Part shown: positions 54,155 to 62,150 of the stretch, piece by piece
How the letters are laid out: each line of letters opens with the position of its first letter
Position numbering within the stretch: position 1 is the stretch's first letter
Source: Sporichthyaceae bacterium
GTDB lineage: Bacteria; Actinomycetota; Actinomycetes; Sporichthyales; Sporichthyaceae
Direction: 5' to 3'
Length of the DNA: 62,150 nucleotides
Assembly (NCBI GenBank): GCA_036269075.1
Contig: DATASX010000080.1
Coordinates: 1 to 62,150, forward strand
Position numbers and translations under genes: made by a program
The notes under the pieces: generated by a model
What the model was told of the DNA's origin: nothing
Database searches by the model: none
Seen by the model: only the letters and a program-made list of their open reading frames with translations

Positions 54155-55408
54155 ATGTCGCCTGCCACCGCCCAGACCCGCCTGCTCGGGTCGGCCACGA
54201 ACCTGTCCTGTCGCGAGTGCGGCGCCAACTACGAGATCGGCCCGCTCTACGCCTGCGGTGAGTGCTTCGGCCCGCTGGAGGTCTCCTACGAGTTCCCGGA
54301 GATCACCCGCGAGTCGATCGCTGCCGGTCCGCACAACATCTGGCGCTACGCCGACCTGCTGCCGGTGCCCTCGCACGTCGCCTCGACCCCGAACCTGGAG
54401 CCCGGCTGCACCAAGCTGGTCAAGGCGAACAACCTGGCCAAGGAACTCGGGATGCGGTCGCTGTGGGTCAAGGACGACAGCGGCAATCCGACCCACTCGT
54501 TCAAGGATCGGGTGGTCGCCGTCGCGCTGGCCGCGGCCCGTGAACTGGGCTTCAGCGTGCTGGCCTGCCCGTCCACCGGGAACCTGGCCAACGCCGTGGC
54601 CGCCGCCGCGGCCCGGGCCGGAATCCGTTCGGTCGTGATGATCCCGGCCGATCTCGAGCAGCAGAAGATCCTGACCACTGCCGTCTACGCGGGCACGCTG
54701 CTGGCGGTGCAGGGCAACTACGACGACGTCAACCGCCTCGCCTCCGAACTTGCCGGTGAGGAGGAGGACTGGGCGTTCGTGAACGTCAACGTCAGGCCCT
54801 ACTACGCCGAGGGTTCCAAGACGCTCGGCTACGAGGTCGCCGAGCAGCTCGGCTGGCGTATCCCGGCCCAGACGGTCATCCCGATCGCGTCGGGCTCGCA
54901 GCTGACCAAGGTCGACAAGGCCTACACCGAGTTCGCCAAGCTCGGCCTGGTCGACGACACCCCTTACAAGATCTTCGGCGCCCAGGCGACCGGGTGCTCC
55001 CCGGTGGCCGGCGCGTTCAAGGCCGGCCAAGACGTGGTCGCCCCGGTCCGGCCGAACACGATCGCCAAGTCGCTGGCCATCGGCAACCCCGCCGACGGGC
55101 CGTACGTGCTCGACGTCTGCCGGCGCACCGGCGGGGTCGTCGAGGACGTCAGCGACGAGGAGGTCATCGAGGGCATGCGGCTACTGGCGCGCACCGAGGG
55201 CATTTTCGGTGAGACAGCCGGCGGGGTCACGATCGCGACGTTGCGCAAACTGCTCGCCGCCGGCCAGTTGGACCCCGACGCCGAGACCGTCGTGTTCAAC
55301 ACCGGCGACGGCCTCAAGACGCTCGACGCGATCGCCGACCACGTCGGCCCGACGGCCACGATCGCGCCGACCCTGCGCTCCTACCGCGAAGCCATCGCCC
55401 GGCTCTGA
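54155..55408 (+). CDS. thrC: Threonine synthase
   Basis: A 417-aa PLP enzyme making threonine from O-phosphohomoserine. An N-terminal zinc ribbon-like region (Cys19, Cys22, Cys34, Cys37: CRECG and ACGEC) precedes the fold. The PLP lysine is Lys117 in NPTHSFKDRV. Further family motifs are CPSTGNLANAVAAAAARAG and PIASGSQLTK. The enzyme sits at the homoserine branch towards threonine versus methionine, which explains control by the SAM riboswitch. AGGAGG precedes the ATG by 10 nt. Confidence 0.96.
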   Translation: MSPATAQTRLLGSATNLSCRECGANYEIGPLYACGECFGPLEVSYEFPEITRESIAAGPHNIWRYADLLPVPSHVASTPNLEPGCTKLVKANNLAKELGMRSLWVKDDSGNPTHSFKDRVVAVALAAARELGFSVLACPSTGNLANAVAAAAARAGIRSVVMIPADLEQQKILTTAVYAGTLLAVQGNYDDVNRLASELAGEEEDWAFVNVNVRPYYAEGSKTLGYEVAEQLGWRIPAQTVIPIASGSQLTKVDKAYTEFAKLGLVDDTPYKIFGAQATGCSPVAGAFKAGQDVVAPVRPNTIAKSLAIGNPADGPYVLDVCRRTGGVVEDVSDEEVIEGMRLLARTEGIFGETAGGVTIATLRKLLAAGQLDPDAETVVFNTGDGLKTLDAIADHVGPTATIAPTLRSYREAIARL

Positions 55409-55468
55409 CCAGGGGTAACGCTCGGCGATATTGGGCATTGTGGATCTGTTGCCCGGGCGTGTCGGAGC

Positions 55469-55474
55469 TATAAA
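55469..55474 (+). promoter_or_regulatory. Candidate -10 of the cold-shock gene
   Basis: TATAAA lies in an otherwise GC-rich gap, about 148 nt before the cold-shock ATG. It implies a long 5' leader of about 140 nt, as is usual for cold-shock mRNAs. A -35 is not clear (TTGCCC is 14 nt upstream). Confidence 0.45.
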
Positions 55475-55621
55475 GTCGGCCTCGGTCGATCAAGTGGCGT
55501 AGGTCATACCGGACGTGCGCCATCTCTCTCTCGTTCGAACGGCCGGACGCGGCCCGGGTGTACGAGTACGACCCGGCTCGCGACGTGCGGGTTCGATGCA
55601 CTGTTGCACCAGGAGAGATCA

Positions 55622-55822
55622 ATGCCTCAGGGCACCGTCAAGTGGTTCAACGCGGAGAAGGGGTACGGCTTCATCGCGGTCGACGGTGGCGCGGACGTGT
55701 TCGTGCACTACTCGGCGATTCAGGCAGATGGTTATCGCTCGCTCGACGAGGGTCAGCGGGTGGAGTTCGAGATCACCCAGGGTCAGAAGGGCCCGCAGGC
55801 CGACGCGGTGCGCGCGGTCTGA
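55622..55822 (+). CDS. Cold-shock protein (CspA family)
   Basis: A 66-aa single-stranded nucleic-acid-binding protein. The whole CSD is present, with [15 protein letters not shown] (RNP1, KGYGFI) and VFVHYSAI (RNP2). It acts as an RNA chaperone. The ATG at 55622 has AGGAGAG just upstream; an in-frame Met six codons earlier is rejected. Confidence 0.96.
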   Translation: MPQGTVKWFNAEKGYGFIAVDGGADVFVHYSAIQADGYRSLDEGQRVEFEITQGQKGPQADAVRAV

Positions 55823-55844
55823 CGGCTCCGAAACGTCCTGAATC

Positions 55845-55872
55845 GAGGGCCGACCCGATCGGGTCGGCCCTC
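55845..55872 (+). terminator. Palindromic terminator after the cold-shock gene
   Basis: A perfect 28-bp palindrome (GAGGGCCGACCCGA and its complement) starts 22 bp after the stop. It is followed by TCGTGTTGTC. A strong GC-rich hairpin with only a weak T-rich tail. Confidence 0.8.
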
Positions 55873-55938
55873 GTGTTGTCCCTGACGAAGATGACCGGCG
55901 ACATGTTCAACTGTCCGACGCCAGTCACTTGCGGCCAG

Positions 55939-55944
55939 TAACCT
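55939..55944 (+). promoter_or_regulatory. Candidate -10 of leaderless gene at 55951
   Basis: TAACCT ends 6 nt before the GTG at 55951, with no Shine-Dalgarno present. Fits a leaderless mRNA. Confidence 0.55.
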
Positions 55945-55950
55945 TGAACG

Positions 55951-56616
55951 GTGTCTGATGAACCCCGGCTGCTGCCCGGATCCGACGGCGAGCACCGCAT
56001 GCAGGAGGAATGGGACTCGGTCGACCGGGCCCAGACCTTCTACGACCGACAGGTCCTCGACCACCTGAACGACCGGATGCAGGAGTTCCTCGCCCGGCAG
56101 CAGATGATGTTCGTGTCGACCGCGGACTCGCGCGGTGAGTGTGACTGCTCGTTCCGGGCCGGCGAACCCGGCTTCGTGACCCCACTCGACGAGCGCACCA
56201 TCGTCTTCCCGGACCTGCGCGGCAACGGCGTCTACGCGAGCCTCGGCAACATCTCGGAGAACCCGCACATCGGGCTGCTGTTCGTCGACTTCTTCACCGA
56301 CCTGATCGGCCTGCACGTCAACGGCGCGGCCACGGCGATGGCGCACGAGGAACTGCTGGCCGACGAGCGAGTCACGATCCCGTTGCTGGAGATGCTCACC
56401 CGGACCGGCGGGCGCCGGCCCGAACGCTGGGTCGTGGTCGACATCCACGAGGCCTACATCCACTGCTCCAAGCACATCCCGCTGCTGGCCCGCCTCGACA
56501 AGCAGGTCGAGTGGGGCACCGACGACGTGAAGCGCAAAGGCGGGGACTACTTCGGGGTCACCGCTGCCCGCGAGGGCGGCACCGTGCCCTCGCCCAGTGC
56601 CCCCAGCGGGGCCTGA
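55951..56616 (+). CDS. Pyridoxamine-5'-phosphate-oxidase-like flavin/heme-binding-fold protein
   Basis: A 221-aa protein of the PNPOx-like split-barrel fold. Signs are FYDRQVLDHLNDRMQEFLARQQMMFVSTADSRGECDCSFRAGEPGF, IVFPDLRGNGVYASLGNISENPHIGLLFVDF and VDIHEAYIHCSKHIPLL. Members bind FMN, F420 or heme and often reduce small molecules. The F420 branch is common in actinobacteria, but I cannot decide the cofactor. It is leaderless by position, and lies upstream of the CIRCE/groEL region. Confidence 0.85.
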   Translation: MSDEPRLLPGSDGEHRMQEEWDSVDRAQTFYDRQVLDHLNDRMQEFLARQQMMFVSTADSRGECDCSFRAGEPGFVTPLDERTIVFPDLRGNGVYASLGNISENPHIGLLFVDFFTDLIGLHVNGAATAMAHEELLADERVTIPLLEMLTRTGGRRPERWVVVDIHEAYIHCSKHIPLLARLDKQVEWGTDDVKRKGGDYFGVTAAREGGTVPSPSAPSGA

Positions 56617-56623
56617 CCGCCGG

Positions 56624-56650
56624 CTTGCACTCGTCGGGGGCGAGTGCTAA
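56624..56650 (+). promoter_or_regulatory. CIRCE operator 1 (HrcA site)
   Basis: CTTGCACTC, 9 nt, then a perfect GAGTGCTAA right half. The left half has two mismatches from TTAGCACTC. It lies 155 bp before groEL. Confidence 0.85.
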
Positions 56651-56657
56651 GCATGTG

Positions 56658-56684
56658 TTAGCACTCCCAGGCCGGGAGTGACAG
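56658..56684 (+). promoter_or_regulatory. CIRCE operator 2 (HrcA site)
   Basis: A perfect TTAGCACTC left half, 9 nt, then GAGTGACAG (5 of 9 match). It starts 7 nt after CIRCE 1. The two perfect half-sites face outward across this gap, forming an additional inverted repeat. Confidence 0.85.
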
Positions 56685-56705
56685 AAACATCAGGTCGGCC
56701 GGTGA

Positions 56706-58448
<1,743 letters not shown>

Positions 58449-58499
58449 GGCGAAGCCGAGGAAGCAACATGCGCAGTTAGTCCGACCCAGTTCGTCTGT

Positions 58500-58530
58500 G
58501 AGGCCCCGACGGGTTGCCCGCCGGGGCCTC
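58500..58530 (+). terminator. Terminator of groEL
   Basis: GAGGCCCCG (58500-58508) pairs with CGGGGCCTC (58522-58530), and an inner CGGG/CCCG extends the stem around a TTG loop. It starts 51 bp after the stop. No T run. Confidence 0.8.
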
Positions 58531-58613
58531 GCGCACGTCTGTGCACCCGGGGCCCGCGGTGGCAGGCTGGACGTCGCGGGCGGCTGCGCGCGGGCGTTCG
58601 GTCAGGAGGACCG

Positions 58614-59639
58614 ATGGGCGGACAGGGAAATTCGGCGGAGTCACCGGATCGGATTCTTCAACTGGGGATGGCTTTCTGGGGCTCAAAGGCGGTCTTGTCC
58701 GCGGTCGAGGTAGGTGTGTTCACCGTGCTGGCCACAGGCCCGATGCCGGTCGAACCGCTGGCCGAGAAGCTTGGCCTGCATCGGCGCGGCGCTCGCGACT
58801 TCCTCGACGCCCTGGTCGCCCTCGGCCTGCTGGACCGGGTCGACGGCGTCTACTCGAACAGCCCCGACGTCGACCTGTTCCTGGACCGGGCCAAGCCGAG
58901 CTACATCGGTGGCCTGCTGGAGATGGCCAACGCCCGGCTGTACCCGTTCTGGGGAAGCCTGACCACCGCGTTGCGCACCGGATTGCCGCAGAACGAGCTG
59001 GGCTCCGGCGGCGAGGACATGTTTGCCACTCTGTACAGCGACCCAGACGCGCTGCGGCAGTTCCTGTCCGCGATGACCGGGGTGAGCGCCGGGTCGGGGC
59101 GAGCCATCGCGGCGACATTCGAGTGGGGCCGCTACTCGACCTTCGTCGACGTCGGCACTGCGCAGGGTGCCGTCCCGGTTCAACTCGCGCTTGCCCATCC
59201 GCACCTGACCGGGTCCGGTTTCGACCTGCCGGCTGTCGAGCCCGTCTTCCGTGACTACGTCGCCGAGTTCGGGCTGAGCGACCGGATCGACTTCCGCGGC
59301 GGCGACTTCTTCGCCGACGACCTGCCGGCGGCCGACGTCCTGGTGATGGGCCACATCCTGCACGACTGGGACCTGGCCCGGAAGATGACGTTGCTGGCGA
59401 AGGCGTACGCCGCGCTGCCCGAGGGCGGGGCGCTCATCGTCTACGAGACGTTGATCGACGACGACCGCCGGGCGAACGCCTTCGGTCTGCTGATGAGCCT
59501 GAACATGCTCATCGAGACCTCGGGAGGCTACGACTACACCGGCGCGGACTGCTGCGGCTGGATGCGTGAGGTCGGGTTCCGCGAGACCCGGGTGGCGCCA
59601 CTGGTCGGGCCGGACTCGATGGTGGTCGGCATCAGGTAG
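58614..59639 (+). CDS. O-methyltransferase (OMT, dimerisation plus SAM domain)
   Basis: A 341-aa SAM-dependent O-methyltransferase of the plant-COMT/actinomycete polyketide-tailoring type. The N-terminal winged-helix dimerisation domain (about 10-100: [43 protein letters not shown]) precedes the SAM fold ([45 protein letters not shown]). The catalytic His of HILHDWD is present. A GGAGGACCG lies before the ATG. No biosynthetic cluster is nearby, so the substrate is unknown. Confidence 0.9.
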   Translation: MGGQGNSAESPDRILQLGMAFWGSKAVLSAVEVGVFTVLATGPMPVEPLAEKLGLHRRGARDFLDALVALGLLDRVDGVYSNSPDVDLFLDRAKPSYIGGLLEMANARLYPFWGSLTTALRTGLPQNELGSGGEDMFATLYSDPDALRQFLSAMTGVSAGSGRAIAATFEWGRYSTFVDVGTAQGAVPVQLALAHPHLTGSGFDLPAVEPVFRDYVAEFGLSDRIDFRGGDFFADDLPAADVLVMGHILHDWDLARKMTLLAKAYAALPEGGALIVYETLIDDDRRANAFGLLMSLNMLIETSGGYDYTGADCCGWMREVGFRETRVAPLVGPDSMVVGIR

Positions 59640-59663
59640 CCGGCCGTTCCCCGCGTCCAGTGG

Positions 59664-60158
59664 TTACTGGACGATCCCGCACTCGTCGACGGCGATCTTG
59701 CCCTTGGTAGTCCCGGACTGGCTGCCCAGCGCCTCGATCGCCTGCACGATGTCCATGCCCTCGACGACCTCGCCGAACACGACGTGCTTGCCGTCCAGCC
59801 ACGGAGTGACGACGGTGGTGACGAAGAACTGCGAACCGTTGGTGTTGCGTCCGGCATTCGCCATGCTGAGCAGGCCCGGGCGGGTGTGCTTGAGGTCGAA
59901 GTTCTCGTCGGCGAACTTCTCGCCGTAGATGCTCTTGCCGCCGGTGCCGTTCTGGCGGGTGAAGTCGCCGCCCTGCAGCATGAAGCCGGGGATGACCCGA
60001 TGGAACGGCGAGCCCTTGTAGCCGAAGCCGTGCTCCCCGGTGGCCAGCTCACGGAAGTTCTTGGTCGTCTTAGGGACGACGTCGTCGTAGAGCTTGAAGG
60101 TGATCCGGCCCAGGGACTTCCCGTCCACCGACACCTCGAAGTAGACGTTCTCGTTCAC
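59664..60158 (-). CDS. Cyclophilin-type peptidyl-prolyl cis-trans isomerase
   Basis: A 164-aa cytosolic cyclophilin. Catalytic residues are visible: Arg54 and Phe59 in [15 protein letters not shown], then the conserved [22 protein letters not shown] and [12 protein letters not shown] (Trp that binds cyclosporin). The GTG start has AGGAG 5 nt upstream; the frame extends upstream but without support. It is divergent from the DUF4031 gene, and a copy of the dispersed repeat lies 72 bp upstream of its start. Confidence 0.94.
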   Translation of the reverse strand: MNENVYFEVSVDGKSLGRITFKLYDDVVPKTTKNFRELATGEHGFGYKGSPFHRVIPGFMLQGGDFTRQNGTGGKSIYGEKFADENFDLKHTRPGLLSMANAGRNTNGSQFFVTTVVTPWLDGKHVVFGEVVEGMDIVQAIEALGSQSGTTKGKIAVDECGIVQ

Positions 60159-60228
60159 TGGGGCTCCTGTCGCTCGGTTTGCGTTCGGTCCCACCCTAGG
60201 CCCGGCGCCCCCCATCGCCCATGCACGC

Positions 60229-60290
60229 CGATCATCGATGATCTGGGCGTCCACTCTCATACGCGGGGCGTCCACTCTCATACGCGAGGC
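60229..60290 (+). repeat. Second copy of the dispersed intergenic repeat
   Basis: GATCATCGATGATC (60230-60243) is followed after 9 nt by CTCTCATACGC. That second motif is part of a perfectly duplicated 21-bp unit (60245-60265 and 60266-60286). It matches the arms of the element at 37706-37889 in sequence and spacing. The region lies between the cyclophilin and DUF4031 genes. Confidence 0.85.
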
Positions 60291-60373
60291 GTAACGCGGG
60301 AAGGTTCCCCGGGGATGGTTCGGGGGAGGTACTTGGTTGGGTCAAATGTCATGAACAGGGGGAATCCGTTGCT

Positions 60374-60379
60374 TAGCTT
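60374..60379 (+). promoter_or_regulatory. Candidate -10 of leaderless DUF4031 gene
   Basis: TAGCTT ends exactly 6 nt before the ATG at 60386; no Shine-Dalgarno is present. Fits leaderless initiation. Confidence 0.55.
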
Positions 60380-60385
60380 GACCTC

Positions 60386-60667
60386 ATGGCGATCCTGATC
60401 GACCCACCGCTGTTTCCGGGCCACGGCCGCATGTGGTCCCACGTGTCCAGCGACAGCGATCTCGCGGAGTTGCACGCCTTCGCGCAGTCGGTCGGGATCC
60501 CGGCCAAGGCGTTCGACCGCGATCACTACGACGTGCCCGCCGACTGGTACGAGCGCCTGCTCGAGGCCGGGGCGCGCCCGGTGTCCTCCCGGGCTCTGGT
60601 CGCCGCCCTGCGCGCGGCCGGGCTGCGGACCCCCAAGTCGTCGTCCCACCTGCGCGTCGCCTCCTGA
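60386..60667 (+). CDS. DUF4031-family protein
   Basis: A 93-aa protein of the DUF4031 family. The start AILIDPPLFPGHGRMWSHVSSDSDLAELHAFAQSVGIPAKAFDRDHYDVP is the family's core, rich in Asp/His and possibly metal-binding. Function unknown. The stop codon lies in the left arm of a palindrome shared with the convergent HD gene. Confidence 0.9.
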   Translation: MAILIDPPLFPGHGRMWSHVSSDSDLAELHAFAQSVGIPAKAFDRDHYDVPADWYERLLEAGARPVSSRALVAALRAAGLRTPKSSSHLRVAS

Positions 60668-60681
60668 CGCAGCGTCAGGAG
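60661..60681. terminator. Bidirectional palindrome containing both stop codons
   Basis: CTCCTGACG and CGTCAGGAG form a 9-bp stem with a CAG loop. The TGA of the DUF4031 gene lies in the left arm. The TGA of the convergent HD gene lies in the right arm on the other strand. Confidence 0.7.
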
Positions 60682-61301
60682 CCCAGGGCCGCGATCTCGG
60701 CGGCCAGGTTCGCCCGCGCGCGACGTTCCCAGCGATCCTGACCGATCGGGGTCCGGAACAGTCTGCGCTGAGCCAACAGCTCGCCCAGGATCGCGGCCCG
60801 GCCGGCCCGGAAGGCCGACTCCTCGACGTGCGCGTACTCCTGACGCACGGCCGCGGCATACGCGGCGTAGCGCTCGGCGTCGGCGGCGAGGATCGCCAGG
60901 TCGGCGTCGCAGAGCACCGCTCCGTTGCGATCTTCCGGCGCCGGGTCGTGCCCGGCCGTGAGCCGGACCAACCGGGCGACCTCGGCGACCACCTCCGACG
61001 GCAACCCGAGAGCGCCCAGTTCGATCTCGGCCCGCAGGGCGCTGCGTTCCTCGGCCTGCGCCGCACCGTCGTAGACCGCGTCGTGGTACCAGGCCCCCAG
61101 CTCCACCGCGAACGCGTCGTCGGCCCAGGAGGCCAGCGCGTCCACCCTGACCAGCACGTTCTGAAGGTGCGTCAGATCGTGGTAGTGCCGATGCGGTTGC
61201 GCCCACGACTCGATCAGCCCGATCCCGATCGCGGCGGACCCGGGCAGGCGTTGTTCCACCCGCTGCCAGCGTTGGGCCAAGTCGGCGCGCAGGGCGTTCA
61301 C
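60675..61301 (-). CDS. HD-domain metal-dependent phosphohydrolase
   Basis: A 208-aa protein with the HD signature: HRHYHDLTHLQNVL, WYHDAVYDGA (the HD pair) and LCDADLAILA. These should bind a divalent metal and hydrolyse a phosphate ester or nucleotide. The start is GTG, one base after the upstream helicase stop, so the two genes are cotranslated. The substrate is unknown. Confidence 0.88.
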   Translation of the reverse strand: MNALRADLAQRWQRVEQRLPGSAAIGIGLIESWAQPHRHYHDLTHLQNVLVRVDALASWADDAFAVELGAWYHDAVYDGAAQAEERSALRAEIELGALGLPSEVVAEVARLVRLTAGHDPAPEDRNGAVLCDADLAILAADAERYAAYAAAVRQEYAHVEESAFRAGRAAILGELLAQRRLFRTPIGQDRWERRARANLAAEIAALGS

Positions 61302-61302
61302 G

Positions 61303-62150
61303 TCAGTTCTGCTCCAGCACGTCCTCGGCGTCGAGGATCTGGTACGCGTAGCCCTGCTCGGCCAGGAAGCGCTGCCGATGCGCGGCGAAGTCCTGGTCGA
61401 TCGTGTCGCGGGCGACGATCGCGTAGAAGCGCGCGGCGCGACCGTCGGACTTCGGGCGCAGCACCCGGCCCAGCCGTTGCGCCTCCTCCTGTCGGGAGCC
61501 GAACGTCCCGGACACCTGGATCGCCACCGTCGCCTCGGGCAGGTCGATCGAGAAGTTCGCGACCTTGCTGACCACCAACGTGGAGATCTCCTTGGTGCGG
61601 AAGGCCTCGTAGAGCCGCTCGCGTTCCTTGACCGACGTCTCGCCCTTGATCACCGGCGCGGCCAGTCGCTCGCTGAGGTCGTCCAGCTGGTCGAGGTACT
61701 GGCCGATCACCAGGATCTGCTCGCCGGCGTGCCGGGCGACCAGCGCCTCGACGACCTTCGCCTTGGTGCGCGTGGTCGAGGCGAGTTTGTAGCGCTCCTC
61801 GGGTTCCGCAGTGGCAACGGCCAGCCGCTCGTGGTCGGTCAGGGTCACCCGGACCTCGACGCAGTCGGCCGGCGCGATGTAGCCCTGCGCCTCGATGTCC
61901 TTCCACGGAGCGTCGTAGCGTTTCGGGCCGATCAGCGAGAACACGTCGCCCTCGCGGCCGTCCTCGCGGACGAGCGTCGCGGTCAGGCCCAGGCGTCGGC
62001 GGGCCTGCAGGTCGGCGGTCAGCCGGAAGATCGGGGCAGGCAGCAGGTGGACCTCGTCGTAGACGATCAGGCCCCAGTCGCGCTCGTCGAAGATCTTGAA
62101 GTGCGGGAACTCGTCCTCCTTGTCCGGCCGGTAGGTGATGATCTGGTAGG
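61303..62150 (-). CDS. XPB/Ssl2-like DNA helicase, 3' part
   Basis: Partial gene; the 5' end lies beyond the window, and the first complete codon begins at 62148. The visible 281 residues are the end of helicase domain 1 with the DEVH box (LIVYDEVHLLPAPIFRL) and motif III (GLTATLVREDGREGD). Helicase domain 2 follows, with ILVIGQYLDQLDDLS, VVSKVANFSIDLPEA and motif VI QRLGRVLRPK. Bacterial XPB-type helicases unwind DNA and are linked to repair. It heads a two-gene unit with the HD phosphohydrolase. Confidence 0.92.
   Translation of the reverse strand, partial: YQIITYRPDKEDEFPHFKIFDERDWGLIVYDEVHLLPAPIFRLTADLQARRRLGLTATLVREDGREGDVFSLIGPKRYDAPWKDIEAQGYIAPADCVEVRVTLTDHERLAVATAEPEERYKLASTTRTKAKVVEALVARHAGEQILVIGQYLDQLDDLSERLAAPVIKGETSVKERERLYEAFRTKEISTLVVSKVANFSIDLPEATVAIQVSGTFGSRQEEAQRLGRVLRPKSDGRAARFYAIVARDTIDQDFAAHRQRFLAEQGYAYQILDAEDVLEQN

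Overview
The window comes from a high-GC actinobacterium. Codon third positions are overwhelmingly G/C, GTG and TTG starts are common, and actinobacterial families recur: DUF3263 with a LytR_C protein, DUF4031, a polyprenol-phosphate-mannose synthase, a HrcA/CIRCE-type groEL without groES, and a PD40 exported protein. Several genes look leaderless, with a TANNNT box about 6 nt before the start codon. I cannot name the species. A filamentous soil actinomycete would fit the many secreted Ala/Pro-rich proteins and the LPXTG-like surface protein. I found no tRNA, rRNA, insertion sequence, phage gene or CRISPR array.

Layout. 1-4.8 kb (minus strand): an exported protein with an OmpR/histidine-kinase pair, then a three-gene unit (82-aa protein, lipoprotein, PAP2 phosphatase) joined by GTGA overlaps. 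5-9 kb: a TetR regulator, a branched-chain-amino-acid-type binding lipoprotein and a PucR/CdaR-type regulator. 9.5-18.8 kb (plus): a Tat-exported purple-acid-phosphatase-like enzyme. It is followed by a tightly coupled operon of a surface protein, two small membrane proteins, a fused LivH-LivM permease, a second binding lipoprotein and one LivF ATPase, and then a PD40 protein. 18.8-24 kb: two exported proteins (minus) and a LolA-like protein with an ABC exporter (plus). 24-33.2 kb: an envelope glycan region with Ppm1-like synthase, PAP2/inositolphosphotransferase-like protein, acyltransferase-3, two GT-C transferases, a methyltransferase and a GT2 enzyme. 33-37.7 kb: small proteins, PAP2, DUF1015 and an orphan ABC ATPase. 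37.9-42.4 kb: CoA-transferase, aldehyde dehydrogenase, SDR and SRPBCC genes. 42.6-46.2 kb: a thioredoxin-like lipoprotein, an LPHTG surface protein and DUF3263/LytR_C. 46.2-52 kb: trehalose phosphatase, a molybdopterin oxidoreductase, trehalose-phosphate synthase and a polysaccharide deacetylase. 52.3-62 kb: a repeat-bearing membrane protein, SAM-riboswitch-controlled threonine synthase, cold-shock protein, flavin-binding-type protein, CIRCE-controlled groEL, O-methyltransferase, cyclophilin, DUF4031, HD phosphohydrolase and the 3' part of an XPB-like helicase.

The most unusual items are four. The first is the Liv-like operon with extra surface and membrane components and no LivG. The second is an intergenic repeat family (GATCATCGATGA, 12-13 nt, CTCTCATACGC) found as an inverted pair at 37.7-37.9 kb and again at 60.2 kb. 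The third is a SAM-I riboswitch whose closing P1 helix runs into the thrC Shine-Dalgarno. The fourth is a molybdopterin oxidoreductase that appears to lack the usual Mo-ligating residue. All functions come from reading motifs in the translated sequence; no database search was run.
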